From NCBI GenBank assembly GCA_023678885.1, contig CM042972.1, forward strand, positions 10,250,501 through 10,314,500: 64,000 nt of DNA. The letters are read 5' to 3'. A program made the translations under genes and the position numbers. This DNA comes from Pogostemon cablin. Lineage: Eukaryota; Streptophyta; Magnoliopsida; Lamiales; Lamiaceae. The notes beneath the pieces are model-generated. The model did not search any database. It saw only the letters and a list, made by a program, of their open reading frames with translations, and had not been told where the DNA came from. Shown piece by piece: positions 14,655 to 26,789 of this stretch; position 1 is the first letter of the stretch, and every line of letters begins with the position of its first letter.

Positions 14655-16444
14655 GCTTATCTAGATGAAGGAAATATGCATCATGATGAAGGAAATGAGC
14701 ATCATGATGAAGGAAATAGGCATAATGAAGAAGGAAATATGAATCATGATGAAGAAAATGAGCATCGTGATATAGAAAATGAGTATCATAATGAAGGAAA
14801 TACGCATCATGATGAAGAAGACATGCATCATGATGAAGGAAATGATCATAATGACGTAGGAAATGAGCATCAAGATGAAGGAAATGATCATCATGATGAA
14901 GGAAATATGTATAATTTTGTAGGAAATGAGCATCATGGTGACGAAAATATGCATTAAGACGAATGAAATGAGCATCATTATTACGAAATGACCATAATGA
15001 CGTAGGAAATAATCATCTTGATGAAGTAAATGAGCATCATGCTGAAGGAAATTAGAATCATGATAAAAAAAAATATGAATCATGATGAAGGAAATGAGTA
15101 TAATGATGTAGGAATTGGGCATCATGTTGAAGGAAATATGCATTGTGATGAAAGAAACATGCATCATGATGAATGAAATGAGCATCATAGTGTAGGAAAT
15201 AAGCATCATGATGAAGGAAATACAAATAATGATGAAGGAAATGAGCATCATAGTGTAGGAAATAAGCATCATGATAAAGGAAATATAGATAATGATGAAG
15301 GAAATTAGCATCGTAGTGAAGGAAATGACCATAATGATTAAGGAAATGATCATCAAGATGAAGGAAATGAGCATCATAATGAAGGAAATGATCATCCTGA
15401 AGATGGAAACAGGAATCGTGATGTAGGAAATGAGAATCATGATTAAGGAAATGAGCATCATTATGATGGAAATATTCATAGTGACGTAGCAAATGTGCAT
15501 CATGATGAAGGAAAATATTCAACATGATAAAGGAAATGAGCATCATGATGTAGAAATTAGCATCATGTTGAATGAAACATACATCAAGATGACAGAAATA
15601 TACATCGTGATGAATGAAATGAGCATCATGATAAAAGAGATGACCATAATGACATAGGAAATGATCATCAAGATGAAGGAAATATACATCATGATGAAGG
15701 AAATGAGCATCATGATATAGGAAATGAGCATCATTATGAAGGAAAAACGCATCATGGTTAACGAAATCAGCATCATCATGTAGAAATGAGCATCATGATA
15801 AAGGAAATATGCATCACGATGAATGAAGTGAGCACCATGATGAAGAAAATGACCATAATGACTTTGGAATTAATAATCATGATGAAGGAAATGTGCATCA
15901 TGATGTTGGAAATGAGTTTCATGATAAAGGACATGCACATATTGATGAACGAAATGAGCATCATTATGATGGATTTATGCATCATGATGATTGAAATGAG
16001 GATCATTATGAAAATTTGCATCATGATGAAGGAAATGATCTTCATGATGTTTGAAATGAGCATCATGATGAAGGAAGTACACATCATGAAGTTAGAAATT
16101 AGCATCATGATAAAGGAAATATGCATCATTATGAACGAAATGAGCATTATGATTTAGGAATTGAGCATAATGATGAAGGAAGTACGCATCATGATGATGT
16201 ATATTAGCTTCATGACGATAGAATTAGCATCATGCCGAAGAAGACATGAAGGAAATGAGCATAATGATGTAGGAATTGAGCATCACGATGAAGCAAATGA
16301 TCATCATGATGATGGAAATAAGCATCATGTTTAAGGAAATATTTATAATGATTTCTGAAATTAGCAACGTGATGATGGAAATATTCCTCAAGATGAATGA
16401 AATAAGCATCATGATGAAGAAATGACCATAATGACGTAGGAAAT
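14655..16444. repeat. HOR B, copy 5 (1,790 bp)
   Basis: Full B unit. The A-tract has 9 A. It shares the TTCAACATGATAAAGG variant (near 15516) and other changes with copy 1, four units away, more closely than with its left neighbour. Confidence 0.93.
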
Positions 16445-18190
16445 GCTTATCTAGATGAAGGAAATATGCATCATGATGAAGGAAATGAGCATCATGATGA
16501 AGGAAATGGGCATAATGAAGAAGGAAATATGAATCATGATGAAGAAAATGAGCATCGTGATGTAGAAAATGAGTATCATAATGAAGGAAATACGCATCAT
16601 GATGAAGAAGACATGCATCATGATGAAGGAAATGATCATAATGACGTAGGAAATGAGCATCAAGATGAAGGAAATGATCATCATGATGAAGGAAATATGT
16701 ATAATTTTGTAGGAAATGGGCATCATGGTGACGGAAATATGCATTAAGACGAATGAAATGAGCATCATTATTACGAAATGACCATAATGACGTAGGAAAT
16801 GATCATCTTGATGAAGGAAATGAGCATCATGCTGAAGGAAATTAGAATCATGATAAAAAAAATATGAATCATGATGAAGGAAATGAGTATAATGATGTAA
16901 GAATTGGGCATCATGTTGAAGGAAATGAGCATCATAGTGTAGGAAATAAGCATCATGATGAAGGAAATACAGATAATGATGAAGGAAATGAGCATCATAG
17001 TGTAGGAAATAAGCATCATGATAAAGGAAATATAGATAATGATGAATGAAATTAGCATCATAGTGAAGGAAATGACCATAATGATTAAGGAAATGATCAT
17101 CAAGATGAAGGAAATGAGCATCATAATGAAGGAAATGATCATCCTGAAGATGGAAACAGGAATCGTGATGTAGGAAATGAGAATCATGATTAAGGAAATG
17201 AGCATCATTATGATGGAAATATTCATAGTGACGTAGCAAATGTGCATCATGATGAAGGAAAATATTCAACACGATAAAGGAAATGAGCATCATGATGTAG
17301 AAATTAGCATCATGTAGAATGAAATATACATCAAGATGACAGAAATATACATCGTGATGAATGAAATTAGCATCATGATAAAAGAGATGACCATAATGAC
17401 ATAGGAAATGATCATCAAGATGAAGGAAATATACATCATGATGAAGGAAATGAGCATCATGATATAGGAAATGAGCATCATTATGAAGGAAAAACGCATC
17501 ATGGTAAACTAAATCAGCATCATCATGTAGAAATGAGCATCATGATAAAGGAAATACGCATCATGACGAATGAAGTGAGCACCATGATGAAGAAAATGAC
17601 CATAATGACTTCGGAATTAATAATCATGATGAAGGAAATGAGCATCATTATGTTGGAAATGAGTTTCATGATAAAGGACATGCACATATTGATGAACGAA
17701 ATGAGCATCATTATGATGGATTTATGCATCATGATGATTGAAAAGAGGATCATTATGAAAATTTGCATCATGATGAAGGAAATGATATTCATGATGTTTG
17801 AAATGAGCATCATGATGAAGGAAGTACACATCATGAAGATAGAAATTAGCATCATGATAAAGGAAATATGCATCATTACGAATGAAATGAGCATCATGAT
17901 TTAGGAATTGAGCATCATGATGAAGGAAGTACGCATCATGATGATGTATATTAGCTTCATGACGATAGAATTAGCATCATACCGAAGAAGACATGAAGTA
18001 AATGGCATAATGATGTAGGAATTGAGCATCACGATGAAGCAAATGATCATCATGATGATGGAAATGAGCATCATGTTGAAGGAAATATTTATAATGATTT
18101 CGGAAATTAGCATCGTGATGATGGAAATATTCATCAAGATGAATGAAATGAGCATCATGATGAAGAAATGATCATAATGACGTAGGAAAT
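16445..18190. repeat. HOR B, copy 6 (1,746 bp, lacks two monomers)
   Basis: B unit shortened by 42 bp, exactly two monomers. The pair carrying ATGCATTGTGATGAAAG and ATGCATCATGATGAAGG is missing between CATGTTGAAGGAAATG and AGCATCATAGTG at about 16915-16930. The A-tract has 8 A. The end of the unit has CATGAAGTAAATGGC, related to copy 4. Confidence 0.93.
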
Positions 18191-19981
18191 GCTTATCTAG
18201 ATGAAGGAAATATGCATCATGATGAAGGAAATGAGCATCATGATGAAGGAAATGGGCATAATGAAGAAGGAAATATGAATCATGATGAAGAAAATGAGCA
18301 TCGTGATATAGAAAATGAGTATCATATTGAAGGAAATACGCATCATGATGAAGAAGACATGCATCATGATGAAGGAAATGATCATAATGACGTAGGAAAT
18401 GAGCATCAAGTTGAAGGAAATGATCATCATGATGAAGGAAATATGTATAATTTTGTAGGAAATGAGCATCATGGTGACGGAAATATGCATTAAGACAAAT
18501 GAAATGAGCATCATTATTACGAAATGACCATAATGACGTAGGAAATGATCATCTTGATGAAGGAAATGAGCATCATGCTGAAGGAAATTAGAATCATGAT
18601 AAAAAAAAAATATGAATCATGATGAAGGAAATGAGTATATTGATGCAGGAATTGGGAATCATGTTGAAGGAAATATGCATTGTGATGAAAGAAACATGCA
18701 TCATGATGAAGGAAATGAGCATCATAGTGCAGGAAATAAGCATCATGATGAAGGAAATACAGATAATGATGAAGTAAATGAGCATCATAGTGTAGGAAAT
18801 AAGCATCATGATGAAGGAAATATAGATAATGATGCAGGAAATTAGCATCATAGTGAAGGAAATGACCATAATGATTAAGGAAATGATCATCAAGATGAAG
18901 GAAATGAGCATCATAATGAAGGAAATGATCATCCTGAAGATGGAAACAGGAATCGTGATGTAGGAAATGAGAATCATGATTAAGGAAATGAGCATCATTA
19001 TGATGGAAATATTCATCGTGACATAGCAAATGTGCATCATGATGAAGGAAAATATTCATCACGATAAAGGAAATGAGCATCATGATGTAGAAATTAGCAT
19101 CATGTTGAATGAAACATATATCAAGATGACGGAAATATACATCGTGATGAATGAAATGAGAATCATGATATAAGAGATGACCATAATGACATAGGAAATG
19201 ATCATCAAGATGAAGGAAATATACATCATGATGAAGGAAATGAGCATCACGATATAGGAAATGAGCATCATTATGAAGGAAAAACGCATCATGGTTAACG
19301 AAATCAGCATCATCATGTAGAAATGAGCATCATGATAAAGGAAATACGCTTCACGATGAATGAAGTGAGCACCATGATGAAGAAAATGACCATAATGACT
19401 TCGGAATTAATAATCATGATGAAGGAAATGTGCATCATGATGTTGGAAATGAGTTTCATGATAAAGGACATGCACATATTGATGAACGAAATGAGCATCA
19501 TTATGATGGATTTATGCATCATGATGATTGAAATGAGGATAATTATGAAAATTTGCATCATGATGAAGGAAATGATCTTCATGATGTTTGAAATGAGCAT
19601 CATGATGAAGGAAGTACACATCATGAAGTTAGAAATTAGCATCACGATAAAGGAAATATGCATCATTATGAATGAAATGAGCATCATGATTTAGGAATTG
19701 AGCATCGTGATGAAGGAAGTACGCATCATGATGATGTATATTAGCTTCATGACGATAGAATTAGCATTATGCCGAAGAAGACATGAAGGAAATGAGCATA
19801 ATGATGTAGGAATTGAGCATCACGATGAAGCAAATGATCATCATGATGATGGAAATGAGCATCATGTTGAAGGAAATATTTATAATGATTTCGGAAATTA
19901 GCAACATGATGATGGAAATATTCATCAAGATGAATGAAATGAGCATCATGATGAAGAAATGACCATAATGACATAGGAAAT
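18191..19981. repeat. HOR B, copy 7 (1,791 bp)
   Basis: Full B unit with the longest A-tract of the array (10 A at 18601-18610). It carries GATGCAGG variants near 18644 and 18728 that reappear in copy 10. Confidence 0.93.
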
Positions 19982-20333
19982 GCTTATCTAGATGAAGAAA
20001 ATATGCATCATGATGAAGGAAATGAGCATCATGATGAAGGAAATGGGCATAATGATGAAGGAAATATGAATCATGATGAATAAAATGAGCATCGTGATGT
20101 AGAAAATGAGTATCATAATGAAGGAAATACGCATCATGATGAAGAAGACATGCATCATGATGAATTGAGCATCACGATGAAGCAAATGATCATCATGATG
20201 ATGGAAATGAGCATCATGTTTAAGGAAATATTTATAATGATTTCGGAAATTAGCAACGTGATGATGGATATATTCATCAAGATTAATGAAATGAGCATCA
20301 TGATGAAGAAATGACCATAATGACGTAGGAAAT
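19982..20333. repeat. HOR B, extra partial copy (352 bp)
   Basis: After 19982 the sequence follows a B unit only to about 20160. It then jumps back to the pre-landmark segment: AATTGAGCATCACG at 19811 recurs at 20163. This gives a 352-bp direct duplication. The jump point (CATGATGAATTGAGC at about 20157) is a hybrid 17-bp monomer. Confidence 0.9.
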
Positions 20334-22121
20334 GCTTATCTAGATGAAGGAAATATGCATCATGATGAAGGAAATGAGCATCATGATGAAGGAAATGGGC
20401 ATAATGATGAAGGAAATATGAATCACGATGAAGAAAATGAGCATCGTGATGCAGAAAATGAGTATCATAATGAAGGAAATACGCATCATGATGAAGAAGA
20501 CATGTATCATGATGAAGGAAATGATCATAATGACGTAGGAAATGAGCATCACGATGAAGGAAATGATCATCATGATGAAGGAAATATGTATAATTATGTA
20601 GGAAATGAGCATCATGGTGACGCAAATATGCATTAAGACGAAAGAAATGAGCATCATTATTACGAAATGACCATAATGACGTAGGAAATGATCATCTTGA
20701 TGAAGGAAATGAGCATCATTTTGAAGGAAATTAGAATCATGACAAAAAAATATGAATCATGATGAACGAAATGAGTATATTGATGTAGGAATTGGGCATC
20801 ATGTTGAAGGAAATATGCATTGTGATGAAAGAAACATGCATCATGATGAAGGAAATGAGCATCATAGTGTAGGAAATAAGCATTATACTGAAGGAAATAC
20901 AGATAAAGATGAAGGAAATGAGCATCATAGTGTAGGAAATAAGCATCATGATGAAATAAATATAGATAATGATGAAGGAAATTAGCATCATAGTGAAGGA
21001 AATGACCATAATGATGAAGCAAATGATCATCAAGATGAAGGAAATGAGCATCATAATGAAGGAAATGATCATCTTGAAGATGGAAACAGAAATCGTGATG
21101 TAGGAAATAAGAATCATGATTAATGAAATGAGCATCATTATGATGGAAATATTCATCGTGACGTAGCAAATGTGCATCATGATGAAGGAAAATATTCATC
21201 ACGATAAAGGAAATGAGCATCATGATGTAGAAATTAGCATCATGTTGAATGAAACATATATCAAGATGACGGAAATATACATCGTGATGAATGAAATGAG
21301 CATCATGATAAAAGAGATGACCATAATGACATAGGAAATGATCATCAAGATGAAGGAAATATACATCATGATGAAGGAAATGAGCATCATGATATAGGAA
21401 ATGAGCATCATTATGAAGGAAAAACGCATCATGGTAAACGAAATCAGCATCATCATGTAGAAATGAGCATCATGATAAAGGAAATACACATCACGATTAA
21501 TGAAGTGAGTACCATGATGAAGAAAATGACCATAATCACTTTGGAATTAATAATCATGATGAAGGAAATGTGCATCATGATGTTGGAAATGAGTTTCATG
21601 ATAAAGGACATGCACATATTGATGAAAGAAATGAGCATCATTATGATGGATTTATGCATCATGATGATTGAAATGAGGATCATTATGAAAATTTGCATCA
21701 TGATGAAGGAAATGATCTTCATGATGTTTGAAATGAGCATCATGATGAAGGAAGTACATATCATGAAGTTAGAAATTAGCATCATGATAAAGGAAATATG
21801 CATCATTATGAATGAAATGAGCATCATGATTTAGGAATTGAGCATCATGATGAAGGAAGTACGCATCATGATGATGTATATTAGCTTCATGACCATAGAA
21901 TTAGCATCATGCCGAAGAAGACATGAAGGAAATGAGCATAATGATGTAGGAATTGAGCATCACGATGAAGCAAATGATCATCATGATGATGGAAATGAGC
22001 ATCATGTTTAAGGAAATATTTATAATGATTTCGGAAATTAGCAACGTGATGATGGATATATTCATCAAGATGAATGAAATGAGCATCATGATGAAGAAAT
22101 GACCATAATGACGTAGGAAAT
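20334..22121. repeat. HOR B, copy 8 (1,788 bp)
   Basis: Full B unit. The A-tract has 7 A and follows GAC instead of GAT. It shares AAAGATGAAGG and GATGAAATAAATATAG variants with copy 9, so these two are sister copies. Confidence 0.93.
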
Positions 22122-23993
22122 GCTTATCTAGATGAAGGAAATATGCATCATGATGAAGGAAATATGCATCATGATGAAGGAAATGGGCATAATGATGAAG
22201 GAAATATGAATCATGATGAAGAAAATGAGCATTGTGATGCAGAAAATGAGTATCATAATGAAGGAAATACGCATCATGATGAAGAAGACATGTATCATGA
22301 TGAAGGAAATTATCATAATGACGTAGGAAATGAGAATCACGATGAAGGAAATGATCATCATGATGAAGGAAATATGTATAATTTTGTAGGAAATGAGCAT
22401 CATGGTGACGCAAATATGCATTAAGACGAATGAAATGAGCATCATTATTATGAAATGACCATAATGACGTAGTAAATGATCATCTTGATGAAGGAAATGT
22501 ACATCATTTTGAAGGAAATTAGAATCATGATAAAAAAATATGAATCATGATGAACGAAATGAGTATAATGATGTAGGAATTGGGCATCATGTTGAAGGAA
22601 ATATGCATTGTGATGAAAGAAACATGCATCATGATGAAGGAAATGAGCATCATAGTGTAGGAAATAAGCATCATACTGAAGGAAATACAGATAAAGATGA
22701 AGGAAATGAGCATCATAGTGTAGGAAATAAGCATCATGATGAAATAAATATAGATAATGATGAAGGAAATTAGCATCATAGTGAAGGAAATGACCATAAT
22801 GATGAAGGAAATGATCATCAAGATGAAGGAAATGAGCATCATAATGAAGGAAATGATCATCCTGAAGATGGAAACAGAAATCGTGATGTAGGAAATAAGA
22901 ATCATGATTAATGAAATGAGCATCATTATGATGGAAATATTCATCGTGACATAGCAAATGTGCATCATGATGAAGGAAAATATTCATCACGATAAAGGAA
23001 ATGAGCATCATGATGTAGAAATTAGCATCATGTTGAATGAAACATACATCAAGATGACGGAAATATACATCGTGATGAATGAAATGAGCATCATGATAAA
23101 AGAGATGACCATAATGACATAGGAAATGATCATCAAGATGAAGGAAATATACATCGTGATGAATGAAATGAGCATCATGATAAAAGAGATGACCATAATG
23201 ACATAGGAAATGATCATCAAGATGAAGGAAATATACATCATGATGAAGGAAATGAGCATCATGATATAGGAAATGAGCATCATTATGAAGGAAAAACGCA
23301 TCATGGTTAACGAAATCAGCATCATCATGTAGAAATGAGCATCATGATAAAGGAAATACGCATCACGATGAATGAAGTGAGTACCATGATGATGAAAATG
23401 ACCATAATCACTTTGGAATTAATAATCATGATGAAGGAAATGTGCATCATGATGTTGGAAATGAGTTTCATGATAAAGGACATGCACATATTGATGAAAG
23501 AAATGAGCATCATTATGATGGATTTATGCATCATGATGATTGAAATGAGGATCATTATGAGAATTTGCATCATGATGAAGGAAATGATCTTCATGATGTT
23601 TGAAATGAGCATCATGATGAAGGAAGTACATATCATGAAGTTAGAAATTAGCATCATGATAAAGGAAATATGCATCATTATGAATGAAATGAGCATCATG
23701 ATTTAGGAATTGAGCTTCATGATGAAGGAAGTATGCATCATGATGATGTATATTAGCTTCACGACGAGAGAATTAGCATCATGCCGAAGAAGACATGAAT
23801 GAAATGAGCATAATGATGTAGGAATTGAGCATCACGATGAAGCAAATGATCATCATGATGATGGAAATGAGCATCATGTTTAAGGAAATATTTATAATGA
23901 TTTCGGAAATTAGCATCGTGATGATGGAAATATTCATCAAGATGAATGAAATGAGCATCATGATGAAGAAATGACCATAATGACGTAGGAAAT
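22122..23993. repeat. HOR B, copy 9 (1,872 bp, 84-bp tandem duplication)
   Basis: B unit lengthened by 84 bp, exactly four monomers. The segment at 23065-23148, starting ATACATCGTGATGAATG, is repeated immediately at 23149-23232. The A-tract has 7 A, as in copy 8. Confidence 0.93.
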
Positions 23994-24528
23994 GCTTATC
24001 TAGATGAAGGAAATATGCATCATGATGAAGGAAATGAGCATCATGATGAAGGAAATGGGCATAATGAAGAAGGAAATATGAATCATGATGAAGAAAATGA
24101 GCATCGTGATGTAGAAAATGAGTATCATAATGAAGGAAATACGCATCATGATGAAGAAGACATGCATCATGATGAAGGAAATGATCATAATGACGTAGGA
24201 AATGAGAATCAAGATGAAGGAAATGATCATAATGACGTAGGAAATGAGAATCAAGATGAAGGAAATGATCATCATGAGTAAGGAAATATGTATAATTTTG
24301 TAGGAAATGAGCATTGTGGTGACGGAAATATGCATTAAGACGAATGAAATGAGCATCATTATTACGAAATGACCATAATGACGTAGGAAATGATCATCTT
24401 GATGAAGGAAATGAGCATCATGCTGAAGGAAATTAGGATCATGATAAAAAAAAATATGAATCATGATGAAGGAAATGAGTATATTGATGCAGGAATTGGG
24501 AATCATGTTGAAGGAAATATGCATTGTG
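23994..24528. repeat. HOR B, copy 10 (truncated by retroelement)
   Basis: First 535 bp of a B unit. It contains a 42-bp tandem duplication (24181-24222 repeated at 24223-24264, beginning ATGATCATAATGACG) and an A-tract of 9. It breaks at GCATTGTG, where intact copies continue with ATGAAAG and this one continues with the LTR terminus. Confidence 0.93.
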
Positions 24529-24540
24529 TCACGGCCCGAC

Positions 24541-25462
24541 CCCAGACTGAACGCGACAACCGCCACGTTAACCATAAATTTCGCAGAATGGGTGCACTCC
24601 ACTCCACAAAGTTTATAGAAAACGTAAGGTTTGCTTTCAAGTACCTGTAGAGCTGAACAACTGATAACAACAGGTACAACCTGAGGACATCATCTCAAAA
24701 AGTATCAACAAGGATTTACAAAGGTACAAAATACAACGGTGTAACTTAGTTTAAAGAAAATATACATGAACGATATAACATCGCGAAGGTACAAAAAGAA
24801 CATCAAGGGGGTCACCAAATATAAACTATACAACCTCGCCAATGAATCCGTCAATTTACATAAAAGAGAAAGTACCCAAAACACGGATTGGATGATGAGC
24901 AAACGATAGGCAAACCTCCAACCAAAACGATATCAACAGCCTGAAAAGGAAAGAATGATGGGGGGTGAGCAAAACCACTAGCTCAGTGAGGTGATAAGCC
25001 GGTCACCCCGACCCTTATACAAAGCATGTACTCCCACTCGCGGTTCATAACATAAAATCCCACAATTCGTCCCACAATAATTATTCTCACTCAGTGTACA
25101 TATTAATGAAAATAAAAACCTTAGTGCACATTTATGAATAACACAATTAGTTCAAACAACATGTTATCACATAAAAGACGCGTGGGTAGTCAATATCCTC
25201 CTCGAACTGAGCTCTCCGTCGAGAGACAGTCCAAGCCCGTCACCGTTACTCTAGATAAAATGCACATTAATATTCTTTCTCAATACGCCAAGTGCTAAAG
25301 TTCACAATTCAATATCGACGTGAATACTTGAAATGATCAAACATATAAACATATATGACATGCATGTCCCACACCGGTGACGTTGACTGAGCCTATAATA
25401 GACTGATCCATCTAACGATCACCCTCCAGAGTATCAGTATTTGGCAAATGGACAGGTGCCCC
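24541..25462. other. LTR interior, no gene seen
   Basis: Unique-looking LTR sequence near the element's 3' end. It contains only short chance open frames; the longest, minus 24705-24902, is hydrophobic and unrecognised. No RNA gene or further repeat is evident. Confidence 0.6.
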
Positions 25463-25605
25463 GTTAGATCTAACTCACCCAGGTTTGCCAATCACGGGCA
25501 ACTTGGTTGTCACTCTAACTCACCCGAACCGCGACAATTCGGGCTACTTAATGAATGTCGCTCCAACTCACCCGAACCGTGACCAATTCGGGCTACTTAA
25601 CCTTG
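25463..25605. repeat. ~48-bp tandem repeat inside the LTR (~3 copies)
   Basis: Two clear copies, 25509-25556 and 25557-25605, share CTCACCCGAACCG followed by ATTCGGGCTACTTAA. A more diverged copy lies at about 25463-25508 (CTAACTCACCCAGG ... CACGGGCAACTTGG). Local tandem duplications of this sort are common in long plant LTRs. Function is unknown. Confidence 0.8.
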
Positions 25606-26484
25606 GTACCAGACATACATATGCATGTGCATCATAAGATGAATAACGACTCAAGTTAGAGTCTTAATTGGCACACAAGAATAACCAGAAATCAATAAAA
25701 CTCATAAAATGGCTAACATGACTCTAACCAGAGCAATCGAGCCAATCAGGCTCTTTACCACGTAACATAATACCAAATAATTTTCTTATCAATTAACTAA
25801 ATCTAAAATAAATGCACATTTATCGAGGGTCCACACTTCCCACAAGAGAAGGCGTTCCCGAATTATTAACTCACAAGGAAGTGATTAACTCTCTCCGAAA
25901 TCTGAAGTCGGTCCCTTGCCCTTCGTCGATGGTTCTTTACCTAGAAAGGAGATGAGCAATTAAAGACAAAGTAAATATAACTAACTATTAGCGTTAACAT
26001 CCCTTTCATTGCTAAAAACAAATCCTAATCGAGTTCGAACGAGTCGATATTAAATAAAAATGGCATGTAACTCTTTAACATCAGTTCCCAATCCCATATA
26101 ACCGTTTCAATACATTAACTAAACGAAACGATAAAAAAATTAAGTTTGAATTCGACATAAAAATTCTGAAATTTTCCAGCTAGCGGCAGTTTACGAGAAA
26201 AATCATAACTAATTATAGAATAATCGGATTGAGGCGTTTCAAGTGGCTACGGAAAGCTAACGAGTTCAGCTACGTACAAAAATTAAGTTTGCAAACTTTC
26301 AAGGTTAATAGCTATGTCAAAATCAGTTCGAACAGTCTGCAAATTACCCACATACCAAAAAGAAAAATCCCACAAAATTACAAAATCATGGAAGAAGGAA
26401 GCTTAATTCACACACCACTTACCTCAAAACAACTTAAAAACCACCTAGGATGAGGGTTGTAAGGGAGAATTTGATCAACAAGGG
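25606..26484. other. LTR interior, no gene seen
   Basis: AT-rich LTR sequence. The 74-codon frame at plus 26229-26453 has no recognisable domain and lies antisense to the element, so it is not called as a gene. Nothing else stands out. Confidence 0.6.
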
Positions 26485-26559
26485 TTTCTCCTCTTCCTCT
26501 CTTCTTTCCCCTCTTTTGCTTTTCTTCTCCCGTTCTTCTCTCTCTTTTTTTTTAACTTT
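26485..26559 (-). other. Pyrimidine tract (purine-rich leader on the minus strand)
   Basis: Almost pure C/T stretch on the plus strand (CTCCTCTTCCTCTC ... TTTTTTTTT), hence purine-rich on the element's strand. It lies just downstream of the candidate TATA box in the direction of element transcription, so it would fall at or near the start of the transcript. This placement is inferred. Confidence 0.5.
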
Positions 26560-26569
26560 AGCCTTAATA

Positions 26570-26577
26570 ATTATATA
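26570..26577 (-). promoter_or_regulatory. Candidate LTR TATA box
   Basis: On the minus strand this reads TATATAAT. It lies about 255 bp into the LTR from its U3 end, immediately downstream of a cluster of GCCCA motifs and upstream of the purine-rich tract, which is a plausible arrangement for an LTR promoter. Transcription would start about 30 bp further on, near 26540. No experimental evidence is available here. Confidence 0.4.
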
Positions 26578-26591
26578 TCAGGTCATTTAAG

Positions 26592-26789
26592 TGGGCTGAA
26601 ACTTTGGGCCACAAAATAAATAAATAAATAAGTTTGGGCTTTCTAAAAAAAATCTAGTTGGGCTTGATTGGGCTGGCCTTTTGGGCCATAAAAATAAATA
26701 ATTAGGTTTTGGGCTTTCTAACAAAATCTAGTTGGGCTAAGATAGGGCTGGCCTTTTGGGCCATAAAATAAATAAATAGGTTTTGGGCT
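26592..26789 (-). promoter_or_regulatory. Cluster of ten TGGGCY (site II-like) motifs in U3
   Basis: TGGGCC or TGGGCT occurs on the plus strand at 26592, 26605, 26635, 26659, 26669, 26682, 26710, 26733, 26757 and 26784. On the element's strand these read RGCCCA. In plant promoters TGGGCY is the site II element bound by TCP-class factors. Most copies arise from the ~76-bp tandem repeat in the same place. They lie upstream of the candidate TATA box, where enhancers would be expected. Confidence 0.5.

Larger units (their letters stand above)
1..24528. repeat. 21-bp satellite array, left block
   Basis: Continuous head-to-tail tandem array of a 21-bp monomer. The consensus is GGAAATGAG followed by the palindrome CATCATGATG and AA. 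Monomers differ by point changes (for example AATACG, AATATG or AATAAG in place of AATGAG; CATCGTGATG or CATCACGATG in place of the palindrome). The order of variants repeats over kilobases, which defines higher-order repeats. All monomers run in the same direction. Composition is about 38 % GC in the consensus, with 15 of 21 bases purine on this strand. No unrelated sequence interrupts this block. Function is unknown. Organisation into HORs is typical of centromeric or heterochromatic satellites, but nothing here proves centromere identity. Confidence 0.97.
7097..24528. repeat. HOR family B array (~1,789-bp unit, ~9.7 copies)
   Basis: Array of a higher-order unit of about 85 monomers (1,785-1,791 bp in the standard copies). 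A rare monomer containing GCTTATCTAGATGA marks each unit, at 7503, 9292, 11077, 12867, 14655, 16445, 18191, 19982 (extra partial), 20334, 22122 and 23994. Other once-per-unit landmarks are an A-tract of 5-10 bases within CATGATAAAA..TATG, and a GATCATCCTGAAGATGGAAAC monomer-pair variant. Copies differ more from one another than the family C copies do. The array ends abruptly where the retrotransposon LTR begins. Confidence 0.96.

Noticed and set aside
24000..24602. 200-codon minus-strand frame crossing from LTR into satellite.
   Set aside because: A chance fusion of LTR terminus and satellite. No protein family is visible in either half.
26229..26453. 74-codon plus-strand frame inside the LTR.
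   Set aside because: Antisense to the element, with no recognisable domain. A length expected by chance in AT-rich sequence.
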